The notes beneath the pieces were generated by a model. It was not told where the DNA came from, ran no database searches, and worked only from the letters and a program-made list of their open reading frames with translations. A DNA stretch of 64,000 nucleotides, taken from contig JACJYB010000020.1 of assembly GCA_020636355.1 (NCBI GenBank), positions 1-64,000 on the forward strand, given 5' to 3'. The stretch is from Lewinellaceae bacterium. GTDB lineage: Bacteria; Bacteroidota; Bacteroidia; Chitinophagales; Saprospiraceae. Every line of letters begins with the position of its first letter. Positions within the stretch are counted from its first letter, which is position 1. A program made the position numbers and the translations under genes. Below, piece after piece: positions 1 to 8,906 of this stretch.

Positions 1-34
1 CCACGCTAGAATGCTAGCGTGGCTTTGTTTTTTT
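1..34 (+). terminator. Hairpin terminator at window start
   Basis: A perfect 9-bp stem (positions 1-9 with 14-22) closes a 4-nt loop and is followed on the plus strand by a T-rich tail (about 23-34). It would terminate a plus-strand gene that ends before the window. On the minus strand it lies about 40 nt after the gyrB stop and could work in both directions, but the sequence needed to see a T tail on that side is outside the window. Confidence 0.7.
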
Positions 35-61
35 GGTTATTTCGGAAATCCTGGTGGACTA

Positions 62-2008
62 TTATGCGTCGACTTTGGCGTATTTGGCGTTGGCTTCAAT
101 GAAAGCCCGCCGGGGTGGTACCTCATCACCCATCAGCATGGAAAAGATGCGGTCCGCTTCCGCCGATTCATCAACGGTTACTTGCTTGAGTTGTCTGGTT
201 TCCGGATCCATAGTGGTTTCCCATAACTGCTCCGCATTCATCTCTCCCAGACCTTTGTATCGCTGTATTTTAATACTACTATCCGATTTACCGCCGGAAT
301 AGACCTCCACAGCAGCTTTGCGCTCTTCATCATTCCAGCAATATTGATATTGCTTTCCTTTACGCACCTGGTACAGCGGGGGAGAAGCAATGTATAAATG
401 ACCTTCATCGATCAGCGGGCGCATGTAGCGGAAGAAGAAAGTTAGGATAAGGGTCACAATATGGCTACCGTCCACGTCGGCGTCGCACATGATGACGATC
501 TTGTGATAGCGTAGTTTATGCAAGTTCAGAATGCGCTCGCCGTCTTCACCTTCCTCAATGGATACCCCCAGCGCTGTAAAGATGTTTTTGATCTCCTCAT
601 TGTCATAAATCTTATGCTCCAGGGCCTTCTCTACATTCAGGATTTTTCCACGGAGAGGAAGAATGGCCTGAAAGTTACGGTCCCGGCCGGATTTTGCCGT
701 ACCTCCGGCAGAGTCGCCTTCCACCAGGAACAATTCACTATGGCTGGGATCTTTACTGGAGCAGTCAGCTAACTTGCCGGGTAATCCTCCGCCCGTCAAA
801 ACATTTTTCCGCTGAACCATTTCCCTGGCCTTGCGCGCTGCTTCCCTGGCTGTTGCTGCCAGGATAACCTTGTCAATGATGCGCTTGGCATCTTTCGGAT
901 TCTCCTCCAGATAATAATTGAGCACATCACCCACGCATTGGGATACGATACCCAGTACTTCAGAGTTGCCCAGTTCGCCTTTAGTCTGGCCCTTGAATTG
1001 TGGTTCAGGAACCTTGACCGAAATAATAGCGGTCAATCCCTCCTTGAAGTCGTCACCGGCGATGTTAACTTTTGACTTGCCGAAAAGGCTGTTGTCTTCT
1101 CCGTATTTCTTAAATATCCTGGTCACAGCCCTGCGGAAACCGCTGACGTGCGTACCACCTTCCCGTGTGTGGATGTTATTAACGAATGAAACGATGTTTT
1201 CAGCATAGGACGTATTGTATTGCATGGCAACTTCTACCTCAACATCGTCTTTCTTGGCTGTGACATAGATCGGGTTCTCGATCAGGGGAGTTTTGGATTC
1301 ATCTAGGAATTTCACAAATTCAACCAATCCTCCTTCACTGTGAAATATTTCCCGCTTAAAGGCTCCGTCTTCTTCTTCCCGTTCATCGATCAGCGTCAGT
1401 TCCAGCCCTTTATTCAGGTAGGCCAATTCACGCAGGCGCGTGGCCAGGGTGTCGTATTTGTATTCTAATGTTTCAAAGATGACCGGGTCCGGCGAGAAGG
1501 TAATAATGGTCCCGGTATCTTCAGCCTCTCCGATGGTTTTTACTTCGGAAAGCGGCTTGCCTTGGGCATACTCCTGCAGGAAAACCTTTCCTTCCCGGTG
1601 AACCTCCGCCCGCAGGTGCTTGGACAATGCATTAACGCAAGATACCCCTACGCCGTGGAGTCCTCCGGATACTTTGTAGGTATCTTTATCAAACTTTCCA
1701 CCGGCATGGAGTACGGTCATTACCACTTCCAGCGCGGACTTTTTCAGCTTTGCCTGGATGCCGGTAGGGATGCCACGTCCGTCGTCGATCACCGTGATGG
1801 AGTTATCCTTGTGAACCTGAACCGTGATGTTGGTTGCATATCCGGCCAGGTGCTCGTCGATGGAGTTATCGACTACTTCCCATACGAGGTGATGCAATCC
1901 CTTGGTATCGGTGCTGCCTATATACATCCCCGGTCGCTTCCTGACTGCTTCCAATCCCTCCAGCGCCTGAATGTTATCGGCACCGTAATTTGATGGTTTT
2001 TCACTCAT
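62..2008 (-). CDS. gyrB: DNA gyrase subunit B
   Basis: ATP-binding subunit of the type II topoisomerase that introduces negative supercoils; partner of GyrA, cytoplasmic. The 648 residues are the usual length for this phylum. The N-terminal GHKL ATPase shows E44/N48 in EVVDNSIDE, DDGRGIP at about 75-81 and GGLHGVG at 115-121. The TOPRIM part has EGDSAGG near residue 421 and DADVDGSH near 506, and the C-terminal gyrase signature QRYKGLGEMN is present. ParE is the alternative paralogue, but the overall pattern fits GyrB. The gene stands alone; tsaE lies upstream on the same strand with a 218-bp gap carrying its own promoter element. Confidence 0.95.
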   Translation of the reverse strand: MSEKPSNYGADNIQALEGLEAVRKRPGMYIGSTDTKGLHHLVWEVVDNSIDEHLAGYATNITVQVHKDNSITVIDDGRGIPTGIQAKLKKSALEVVMTVLHAGGKFDKDTYKVSGGLHGVGVSCVNALSKHLRAEVHREGKVFLQEYAQGKPLSEVKTIGEAEDTGTIITFSPDPVIFETLEYKYDTLATRLRELAYLNKGLELTLIDEREEEDGAFKREIFHSEGGLVEFVKFLDESKTPLIENPIYVTAKKDDVEVEVAMQYNTSYAENIVSFVNNIHTREGGTHVSGFRRAVTRIFKKYGEDNSLFGKSKVNIAGDDFKEGLTAIISVKVPEPQFKGQTKGELGNSEVLGIVSQCVGDVLNYYLEENPKDAKRIIDKVILAATAREAARKAREMVQRKNVLTGGGLPGKLADCSSKDPSHSELFLVEGDSAGGTAKSGRDRNFQAILPLRGKILNVEKALEHKIYDNEEIKNIFTALGVSIEEGEDGERILNLHKLRYHKIVIMCDADVDGSHIVTLILTFFFRYMRPLIDEGHLYIASPPLYQVRKGKQYQYCWNDEERKAAVEVYSGGKSDSSIKIQRYKGLGEMNAEQLWETTMDPETRQLKQVTVDESAEADRIFSMLMGDEVPPRRAFIEANAKYAKVDA

Positions 2009-2033
2009 AGGTGGTTCACATTTTTAAGACGTG

Positions 2034-2041
2034 CAAAGATA
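2034..2041 (-). promoter_or_regulatory. Candidate gyrB -7 element
   Basis: On the minus strand this reads TATCTTTG, an exact match to the Bacteroidota -7 consensus TAnnTTTG, 25 nt before the gyrB ATG. I see no good TTTG at the expected -33 distance, so only half of the promoter is supported. Confidence 0.5.
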
Positions 2042-2226
2042 CAAAAAAAATGCCTCCAATAGCAGGAATTGAAGGTCTTAAAGGCCTCTTTTTGAATTGG
2101 TTTTATAGATGAAAAAATATAATAACGGCATTCCTACCCTCAGGGTTCAAAGTAAGGTCGTAGCCGGTGTTGATTCAGGTGATTCAACGTTGGGAATTGA
2201 CCGGAATGGCCATGATTTGCAGGTGC

Positions 2227-2661
2227 TTAATCCAGGGTTACAAGTTGTCCGGACACCTCGCGGCAACCATCTGTTTTGATCCGGATCTCCAACTGCAAAT
2301 AGCCGGAGAGCCACCATGGTTCAATAAGTTCAGGCCACTCCACCACACACCATTCGCCACTATCCAGATAATCTTCGATGCCGATTTCGATGGCTTCTTC
2401 AGCGGACTTCAAACGGTAGAGATCCAGATGATACAGCCAGCGATCTTCCGGCAGGAGGTAGGGTTGTACGATCGAGAAGGTCGGGCTGGTGACCAGGTCT
2501 GCAGCATGCAAGTGCTGGGCGAGACCTTGTACCAGGGTAGTCTTTCCGGCACCCAAATCGCCGCTAAGCAACCAAACGGTGCTGCCCGGGAAATCTTCCA
2601 TCAACTGGGCTGGCAAGGCATGCATTTCCGCTACCGAACAAATGGTATAAGTCTTGATCAT
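2227..2661 (-). CDS. tsaE: tRNA threonylcarbamoyladenosine biosynthesis ATPase TsaE
   Basis: TsaE is the P-loop ATPase that works with TsaB and TsaD to make N6-threonylcarbamoyladenosine at position 37 of ANN-decoding tRNAs. The protein shows GDLGAGKTT (Walker A, about residues 22-30), TSPTF (switch-like), HLDLYRL and a conserved EW near the C terminus. The open frame extends to 2718, but the start at 2661 (MIKTY...) gives 144 residues, normal for the family, and the extra N-terminal residues would cover a promoter element. That element (TATCTTTG, 2665-2672) ends only 3 nt before this ATG, so the mRNA may be leaderless. Divergent from ald. Confidence 0.9.
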   Translation of the reverse strand: MIKTYTICSVAEMHALPAQLMEDFPGSTVWLLSGDLGAGKTTLVQGLAQHLHAADLVTSPTFSIVQPYLLPEDRWLYHLDLYRLKSAEEAIEIGIEDYLDSGEWCVVEWPELIEPWWLSGYLQLEIRIKTDGCREVSGQLVTLD

Positions 2662-2664
2662 GTA

Positions 2665-2672
2665 CAAAGATA
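2665..2672 (-). promoter_or_regulatory. Candidate tsaE -7 element next to the start codon
   Basis: TATCTTTG on the minus strand, exact TAnnTTTG, with only 3 nt between its last G and the tsaE ATG. Transcription would start at or within a base or two of the start codon. No clear -33 TTTG is seen. Confidence 0.45.
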
Positions 2673-2722
2673 CCTCCAACATTTCTGTTATCTTCATACT
2701 TGATTGTAAACCCTGCAACGCT

Positions 2723-3955
2723 ATGGCGATACATGAGTTTTATTCGGGGGAAGGGGCCCAGAGCCGTAAGAGCCCTGAATTCCATTATCAGGAGGAGACC
2801 CTCGCTCTGGTGAAACAACCCCATAAGCTATTCATCGGTATCCCCGTAGAGCAAAATAACAATGAAAACCGCATTGCCCTGGTTCCGAACTCCGTGAAGT
2901 CGCTGACCGGACAGGGGCATCGCATTGTGGTAGAAAGTGGTGCCGGTCTTAAGTCCAATTTTACCGATCAGGATTTTTCCGAGGCGGGTGCTGAAATCGT
3001 CTTTTCAACGGAAGAAGTATATAAAGCGCAGATCATCCTCAAGACCTCGCCACCCAAAGAGGAGGAAAGCGAATATTTCCACCCGGGACAGATCATCATT
3101 TCACCCCTGCAGATCCCGATCATCACCGAATCCTTCATCCAAAAACTGAAAAACAAACGGGTGATCGCCATCGCCATGGAATACCTGCAGGCCGATGACG
3201 GCTCTTATCCGGTGGTGCGTATCATGAGCGAACTGGCCGGATACAGTGCGATCCATACGGCGGCCGAGTTATTATCCAATACCGGCGGCGGCCGGGGTGT
3301 ATTGCTCGGCGGTATCGCCGGTGTGCCTCCCGCTAAAGTGGTGATCCTGGGTGCCGGCGTCGTCGGCGAATTCGCTACCAAAGCCGCGCTGGCGCTGGGC
3401 GCTTCAGTCCGCATCTTTGACGACAACGTCTACAAGCTGATGCGATTGCAAAATCATGTAGGACATGCCTTGCATACCTCCTCCATCAATCCGGTTTACC
3501 TGGGATACCAATTGCTCAGCGCAGATGTGGTGATCGGCGCGATCCATTCTGGTTCAGGACGTACGCCCATGGTGGTCACCGAGGAGATGGTCGCCAAGAT
3601 GAAATCCGGCTCTGTAATCATCGACGTATCCATCGATCAGGGCGGCTGCTTTGAGACTTCAGAAATTACGACGTTGGAGAAACCCACCTTTGTCAAGTAT
3701 GGCGTCATCCACTATTGTGTCCCTAACATTGCTTCCAAAGTGGCGCGTACTGCTTCGGTAGCCATCAGCAACATTCTCACTCCTTTACTGCTTAAGGTAG
3801 GCCTGTCTATGAGCATCGAACACCTCCTGTACAACCATTACGGTTTGCGCCATGGCGTCTACCTCTACAAGGGATGCCTCACCAACCAGTACCTGAGCAA
3901 CCGTTTCAACATCAACTACACCAGCCTGGATTTGCTGCTGCCGTCAAGTCTGTAG
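2723..3955 (+). CDS. ald: Alanine dehydrogenase
   Basis: NAD-dependent alanine dehydrogenase interconverting L-alanine and pyruvate plus ammonia. The protein is 410 residues from the ATG at 2723; the frame is open to 2654, but the upstream part is the divergent tsaE promoter region and the N terminus MAIHEFYSG matches what I know of the Bacteroidota form. The N-terminal AlaDh/PNT domain contains IPVEQNNNENRIALVP. The Rossmann domain carries ILGAGVVGEFA at about residue 209, followed by SVIIDVSIDQGGCFE, typical of this family. The Bacteroidota proteins are longer than the classical 370-residue Ald because of an N-terminal extension. It is a single gene convergent with pabB. Confidence 0.88.
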   Translation: MAIHEFYSGEGAQSRKSPEFHYQEETLALVKQPHKLFIGIPVEQNNNENRIALVPNSVKSLTGQGHRIVVESGAGLKSNFTDQDFSEAGAEIVFSTEEVYKAQIILKTSPPKEEESEYFHPGQIIISPLQIPIITESFIQKLKNKRVIAIAMEYLQADDGSYPVVRIMSELAGYSAIHTAAELLSNTGGGRGVLLGGIAGVPPAKVVILGAGVVGEFATKAALALGASVRIFDDNVYKLMRLQNHVGHALHTSSINPVYLGYQLLSADVVIGAIHSGSGRTPMVVTEEMVAKMKSGSVIIDVSIDQGGCFETSEITTLEKPTFVKYGVIHYCVPNIASKVARTASVAISNILTPLLLKVGLSMSIEHLLYNHYGLRHGVYLYKGCLTNQYLSNRFNINYTSLDLLLPSSL

Positions 3956-4020
3956 AAAGCTATGGTCAGCTGTTTTAGGTCAGTAACTACGGATGATGCT
4001 ATCGCAAGATCTCGACCCAT

Positions 4021-4079
4021 TCAGCCTTTACCCATTACCCTTTACCCATTACCCTTTACCCTTTAACCCTCAGCCTTTA
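4021..4079. repeat. Short tandem repeat between ald and pabB
   Basis: Two exact copies of the 14-mer TTTACCCATTACCC (4027-4040, 4041-4054) are followed by shorter versions TTTACCC (4055-4061) and TTTAACCC (4062-4069). The block is bracketed by the direct repeat TCAGCCTTTA (4021-4030 and 4070-4079); the second copy includes the pabB stop codon. It sits in the shared 3' region of two convergent genes. No function is evident. Confidence 0.8.
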
Positions 4080-5096
4080 TACCAGCGCTCCCTGCATCAA
4101 ATGCCTATGCTCCCGTGCCAACGGTAATTGGCACTTCGCCAGCATTTCCTGGTATTCCGCCAACCACTCACTTCGCATAGTGATGCCCGCACCGCTGCGG
4201 AAGAAGTAGCCATCGGGCGTCTGTTCCACAAATCGGATGAGCACGGCGCTGTCCATTTGTAAACCGTCGAAATAGCCCATGATGCCTGTGTAGTAACCTC
4301 TTGGCTGGCCTTCAATCCGGCGAATGATGTGTATGGACTTATCTTTTGGCGACCCGGACACTGATCCCGGAGGAAAGATCTGAGACAGGATGGTCCCGTA
4401 AGATCGTTTGAGTGAATCTTTGATCTGTCCCTGGATTACCGAGGAGGTCTGAAGTAGTTGGCCTTTAGCCGTATTAACCTGGTCCACATAGCGGTACTTC
4501 ACCAATTCCACTTCATCGGCAATGCGGGCGAGGTCGGTACGCAATACATCTACGATGGTGGCGTGTTCTGCGTTCTCCCGCGGGTCATCCAACAGCAGAC
4601 TACGTTGTTTGTATTCGGCCTGGGTCCTGGTCCCTTTCATGGGAAAAGTGGAGATGGTCTCCTGGTTGATGCGGACGAATGCTTCCGGAGAGAAGACGGT
4701 ACAGGTGTCCTTGATCCAGAGTTTATAGGGCGCCTGGGTGATCTGAAACAGTTCAAGCAAGCTGGCATTTGTGTGAATGCGTGTCGGGAAGGTCAGACTC
4801 AGTAATTGACTGTTGCCCGCCAGCATCTCTTTGTGCGCAGCCAGAAATCGCTTGTGGTACTCTTCTTTGCCCATGGGTTCAAGCTCCCATTCCAGGTATT
4901 CCAACGGAGTCAATTGGGGTAGCGGTTTGGACATTCCGGGAAAAGTAAACTGGATCTGGGTGGGGTCAATGGCAAACAGGGGAAACAGCAGCGGCTTTTT
5001 CCCTTCGAAGTCCCAAACAAAAAAGAATGGGGTGCCGGCATGCCCATAGGCATCCATTTGTTGTACAACTTGTTGAAATTCAAGGGTGTTTTCCAT
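4077..5096 (-). CDS. pabB: Chorismate-binding enzyme, aminodeoxychorismate synthase component I (PabB-like)
   Basis: Member of the chorismate-utilising family. It probably makes 4-amino-4-deoxychorismate for folate together with a glutaminase not seen here. The 339 residues lack the long N-terminal region of TrpE, as is usual for the short PabB-like proteins of Bacteroidota. Visible motifs are PMKGT, the signature PPGSVSGSPKDKS near residue 244, and GYYTGIMGYFDG. The gene starts 3 nt after the stop of the S9 peptidase, so the two are cotranscribed. Isochorismate or anthranilate synthase component I are alternatives that the sequence alone does not exclude. Confidence 0.8.
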   Translation of the reverse strand: MENTLEFQQVVQQMDAYGHAGTPFFFVWDFEGKKPLLFPLFAIDPTQIQFTFPGMSKPLPQLTPLEYLEWELEPMGKEEYHKRFLAAHKEMLAGNSQLLSLTFPTRIHTNASLLELFQITQAPYKLWIKDTCTVFSPEAFVRINQETISTFPMKGTRTQAEYKQRSLLLDDPRENAEHATIVDVLRTDLARIADEVELVKYRYVDQVNTAKGQLLQTSSVIQGQIKDSLKRSYGTILSQIFPPGSVSGSPKDKSIHIIRRIEGQPRGYYTGIMGYFDGLQMDSAVLIRFVEQTPDGYFFRSGAGITMRSEWLAEYQEMLAKCQLPLAREHRHLMQGALV

Positions 5097-5099
5097 AGT

Positions 5100-7028
5100 C
5101 TAGTGTGCTAACAAGTGCTTCTTCAAAAATCCTAGAAGCACTTTATAAACTTCAAAGCGGTTTTCTTCATTGCGAAAGCCATGGCCTTCATCGTATTTAA
5201 CCAAATAGGGTACATCGATGTTCCTTGCTCGCAGCGATTTAACGATCTGATCGCTTTCGTCAATATTCACTCGCGGATCATTGGCACCCTGAATCACCAG
5301 CAGAGGAGCCTGAATGCGCTCCACATGATAGACCGGGCTGGCAGCATGCATGCGAGCCTCATCTTTTTCCGGATCTCCCACCATTTCATACATCATTTGC
5401 AGGAAAGGCATCCAGTAAGGAGGAATGGTCTTCATGAAAGTGAAGAGATTGGCTACGCCCACATAGTCAATGGCACAGGCATAGAGTTCCGGGGTGAAGG
5501 TGACTCCCGCGAGGGTGGCATATCCGCCATAACTCCCGCCGTAAATGCCTACGCGATCAGGGTCGGCGATACCTTGTGTAATCAACCAGTGGACACCATC
5601 GGTGATATCGTCCTGCATTTTGAAGCCCCATTCCTTGAATCCGGCCGTCCAGAATTTTTTACCATAACCCGTGCTCCCCCGGTAGTTGACCTGAAGTACA
5701 CCGATGCCTCTGCTGGCCAGTAATTGCACCTCCGGATTGTAGCCCCAGACATCCCGGACCCAGGGGCCTCCATGTGGATTGACCACGATAGGCAATCCTT
5801 TACCATCCGAATCCTTCGGCAAGGTCAGGTAGCCGTGGATAGTCATTCCGTCACGGCTTTGGTATTCAATGGGAGTCATGGATGCCATGTCTTCCTCATG
5901 GATCCAGGGACTTACGTCGGTGATTTTATCCAGCCGCTTGCCGTCAAGATGGTAGAGGTAATAAGCTCCCAGGGAACGGTCCGAATGAGTGCGGATCAGG
6001 TAGATGTCCTCGGCTTTATTCATCGAGGCTATCCTGACTTCTTTGCCGGGTAGTAACTGTTCCAGATCCTGCTGCAGGTTTCTGCGGTCTTCGTCCAGAA
6101 AATGATAGTGTTTCTTATCTGTTATATACGTGACCGCAGTGAGCTTCTTTCGTTTTTTGGAATAACCCAGCGAAGTCACGTCTACCTTTGGATGACTGTA
6201 GATTGGGTCGCCTGCTTCTTTGCCGGTATGCATATCCATCGCGACCACTACGGATTTGTCCCGGCCCAGATTGGATGAAACCCAGACGAGGTACGGCTTT
6301 TCAAAGTCAAAAGCCAGTGGCGCGATGCTGTCCCGGAAATCGGTGGTTATCACTTCTCGGAAGGCTTCGGATTCCTGGTCCCGGTACATCAGACAGGTAT
6401 TAACCCCATCGATGATTTTCATAGCCATTAACAGCTGCCCGTCATGATTGGTGATCCATGAATCGATGGGTTCAGCCGGATTGTCATTGCTGGCCAGTTG
6501 GTGCAAATCGCCCGTGTAAACATCAATACGGTACGGATCAAATAGCTGGGGATTGTTCTTATTCATTGCAATCAACACCGAGCGGTCATCATCCTCCAGA
6601 TCGTCGATCAATTGAACCCGAACCTGCGGAAAAGGTGTAAGTGCTTTGGATTGGGAACCATCCACATTCACGCCATACAACTGGTAGTTCTCATCACCGC
6701 CGCTATCCTTGATATAGATTAATCGCTCACCATTAGCCCATAAGAACCCTGCAATATCCCGGTCGGTTTCAAAAGTGATCTGCCTGGCAGGTGCTGACGG
6801 ATCATCGGTCGGTATCACGAACAGGTTCTGCCGGCGCTGATAGGGACCTGCATAGGCAATGTATTTCCCGTCCGGCGAGAGGTCAAAACCAGTCTTTTCA
6901 GGATGCCGAAAGAAATCCTCGACCGCATAGGTGGCCGTGCCTGCAGCCCCTAATTCGATCAAATGTTTCAGGTCTTCCGCAGAAGAAGGGAGATGAATAT
7001 CACCAGGTTTATTGGCTTGCTCTGACAT
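5100..7028 (-). CDS. S9 family (prolyl oligopeptidase-type) serine peptidase
   Basis: Alpha/beta-hydrolase peptidase of the S9 family (dipeptidyl aminopeptidase / acylaminoacyl-peptidase type). The 642 residues have an N-terminal beta-propeller with repeated WD-like strands (SPDGKYIAYAG near residue 50) and a C-terminal catalytic domain. The triad is recognisable: Ser in GGSYGGY near 499, Asp in GANDPRVN near 581, His in DEGHGF near 614. No signal peptide is seen, so it is probably cytoplasmic and acts on short peptides. It is the first gene of a two-gene unit with pabB, 3 nt apart; I know of no functional link between them. Confidence 0.88.
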   Translation of the reverse strand: MSEQANKPGDIHLPSSAEDLKHLIELGAAGTATYAVEDFFRHPEKTGFDLSPDGKYIAYAGPYQRRQNLFVIPTDDPSAPARQITFETDRDIAGFLWANGERLIYIKDSGGDENYQLYGVNVDGSQSKALTPFPQVRVQLIDDLEDDDRSVLIAMNKNNPQLFDPYRIDVYTGDLHQLASNDNPAEPIDSWITNHDGQLLMAMKIIDGVNTCLMYRDQESEAFREVITTDFRDSIAPLAFDFEKPYLVWVSSNLGRDKSVVVAMDMHTGKEAGDPIYSHPKVDVTSLGYSKKRKKLTAVTYITDKKHYHFLDEDRRNLQQDLEQLLPGKEVRIASMNKAEDIYLIRTHSDRSLGAYYLYHLDGKRLDKITDVSPWIHEEDMASMTPIEYQSRDGMTIHGYLTLPKDSDGKGLPIVVNPHGGPWVRDVWGYNPEVQLLASRGIGVLQVNYRGSTGYGKKFWTAGFKEWGFKMQDDITDGVHWLITQGIADPDRVGIYGGSYGGYATLAGVTFTPELYACAIDYVGVANLFTFMKTIPPYWMPFLQMMYEMVGDPEKDEARMHAASPVYHVERIQAPLLVIQGANDPRVNIDESDQIVKSLRARNIDVPYLVKYDEGHGFRNEENRFEVYKVLLGFLKKHLLAH

Positions 7029-7205
7029 GGTATTTTTTTGATGTCCGATAGGACTGTATAAACGTTTTGGAGCGTGGCATGTTGACCATTAGACGGCATT
7101 TTTCGTGCCGGTCACGCCATCTCCGTGCGATGTATATCACCCTGGGCGATGATATGGCGTCCAGGATGATCAGTTCTCCTTTCGTACAGGTTGGTCGGGT
7201 GGTTG

Positions 7206-8753
7206 CTACAATTTACGCAATAAGGGTTCCAGGCTGACTTTTTCCGATATGATGGAAGATACTTTGATGATCGGCACCCGCTCCTGTGACATGCTGTCCC
7301 TTTCACGAATGGTTACGGTCTGATCCTCCAGGGTCTGGTGGTCAATGGTTACGCAGTAAGGAGTTCCCACTGCATCCTGACGACGATAGCGACGGCCGAT
7401 GGTGTCTTTTTCATCGTACTGGCAATTGACCGAGAACTTCAGGTCATTAAATAATTTCCTGGCTGTTTCGGTAAGCCCGGATTCGGTCCGGATCAGGGGA
7501 AGGATGGCACATTTCACCGGGGCTAAAGCCGGCGGCAACTTCAACACCGTCCGTGAAGAATCTTTTCCCTCCGCATCCGGCACCGTTTCCTCGGTATAAG
7601 CATTGCTCATCGTAGCCAGAAACATGCGGTCGCAGCCAATGGATGTTTCCACGACATAGGGCACATAGGATTCATTAAGATCCGAATCAAAGTAGGTGAT
7701 CTTTTTGCCCGAATATTCCTGATGACTGCCTAAATCGAAATCGGTCCGGGAGTGAATGCCTTCCAGCTCTTTAAACCCAAATGGGAAATCAAACTGGATG
7801 TCCACAGCCGCATTGGCATAATGCGCCAGATTCTCATGATCGTGGAAACGCAATTTATCCGGTGAAGTACCCAGGGCAAGGTGCCAGTTCATCCGCTTCT
7901 CTTTCCAATAGGCATACCAATCCAGTTCGCTACCGGGCTGGATGAAATATTGCATTTCCATCTGCTCGAACTCCCGCATCCGGAAGATAAACTGCCGGGC
8001 TACGATCTCATTGCGAAATGCCTTGCCGATCTGGGCGATTCCGAAAGGTATTTTTTGCCGGCTGGTTTTTTGAACATTGAGAAAGTTTACAAATATTCCC
8101 TGTGCGGTTTCCGGACGCAGATAGAGTTTTCCTTCTTCGCCGGCTATATTTCCCAGCTGAGTATTGAACATCAGATTGAACTGACGTACGTCGGTCCAGT
8201 TACGCGATCCGGATTCCGGGTCAGCGATCTCACAAGAATCGATAAGCGCCTTCAGGGCCACCAGGTCATTCTTCCGCAGCGCGTCATTCATTTTATCATT
8301 GACCTCATCGATCTGGTTCTGATACCCGGCCACCCGTTCATTGGTTTCCCGGTACATCTTTTCATCAAAGCCATCACCAAACCGCTTCCGCGCTTTTTCG
8401 ATCTCCTTATCCAGTTTGCCCTGTATCTTGGCCATGTAGTCTTCCAGGAGAACGTCAGCCCGATAACGTTTTTTGCTGTCTTTATTGTCGATCAACGGAT
8501 CATTGAACGCATCGACGTGGCCTGAGGCCTTCCAGATCCGGGGATGCATGAATATAGCGGAATCGATTCCTACGATGTTTTCGTGGGCATAAACCATTGC
8601 TTTCCACCAGTATTCCTTGATGGCTTGTTTTAGTTCACTTCCATAAACTCCGTAATCGTAGACCGCGCTGAGGCCATCGTAAATTTCACTGGATGGGTAG
8701 ATGAAACCGTATTCTTTGCTGTGGGATACTATGTTCTTAAAAAGATCACTCAT
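7206..8753 (-). CDS. glyS: Glycine--tRNA ligase (alpha2 type)
   Basis: Class II glycyl-tRNA synthetase of the homodimeric eukaryote-like form, which charges tRNA-Gly. The 515 residues begin with GFIYPSSEIYDGLSAVYDYG and continue with the recognisable LRPETAQGIFVNF, FRNEI (motif 2) and HSRTDFDLGSHQEYSG blocks. The C-terminal anticodon-binding domain contains PPALAPVKCAILPL. The length fits this type; the alpha2beta2 form would need two genes. Monocistronic, with a 177-bp gap to the S9 gene downstream. A -7 element TACCTTTG lies at 8785-8792. Confidence 0.95.
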   Translation of the reverse strand: MSDLFKNIVSHSKEYGFIYPSSEIYDGLSAVYDYGVYGSELKQAIKEYWWKAMVYAHENIVGIDSAIFMHPRIWKASGHVDAFNDPLIDNKDSKKRYRADVLLEDYMAKIQGKLDKEIEKARKRFGDGFDEKMYRETNERVAGYQNQIDEVNDKMNDALRKNDLVALKALIDSCEIADPESGSRNWTDVRQFNLMFNTQLGNIAGEEGKLYLRPETAQGIFVNFLNVQKTSRQKIPFGIAQIGKAFRNEIVARQFIFRMREFEQMEMQYFIQPGSELDWYAYWKEKRMNWHLALGTSPDKLRFHDHENLAHYANAAVDIQFDFPFGFKELEGIHSRTDFDLGSHQEYSGKKITYFDSDLNESYVPYVVETSIGCDRMFLATMSNAYTEETVPDAEGKDSSRTVLKLPPALAPVKCAILPLIRTESGLTETARKLFNDLKFSVNCQYDEKDTIGRRYRRQDAVGTPYCVTIDHQTLEDQTVTIRERDSMSQERVPIIKVSSIISEKVSLEPLLRKL

Positions 8754-8784
8754 ACTGCGTTCAATTGCTTGTTCTTTCGGCCTG

Positions 8785-8792
8785 CAAAGGTA
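8785..8792 (-). promoter_or_regulatory. Candidate glyS -7 element
   Basis: TACCTTTG on the minus strand, matching TAnnTTTG, 31 nt before the glyS start codon. A matching -33 TTTG is not evident at the usual spacing. Confidence 0.45.
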
Positions 8793-8906
8793 TGCCTTTT
8801 CCTAGGAATGTTGAAGGCTGAAAGTTTAATGTTGAATTAAAGGAAAAATTCTATTCTAATTTATCTCCCATTCAACCTTCAGCACGCAATCTTCACCATT
8901 CTTAAG

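Noticed and set aside
2654..2722. Longer N terminus of ald starting at 2654
   Set aside because: It would overlap the tsaE start region and promoter; the ATG at 2723 gives the expected N terminus.
4021..4079. Possible CRISPR-like array
   Set aside because: The units are adjacent without spacers; a simple tandem repeat.
8811..8890. Degenerate GTTGAA repeats and an inverted GTTGAAT/ATTCAAC pair upstream of glyS
   Set aside because: Too imperfect and short to call a repeat or regulatory hairpin.
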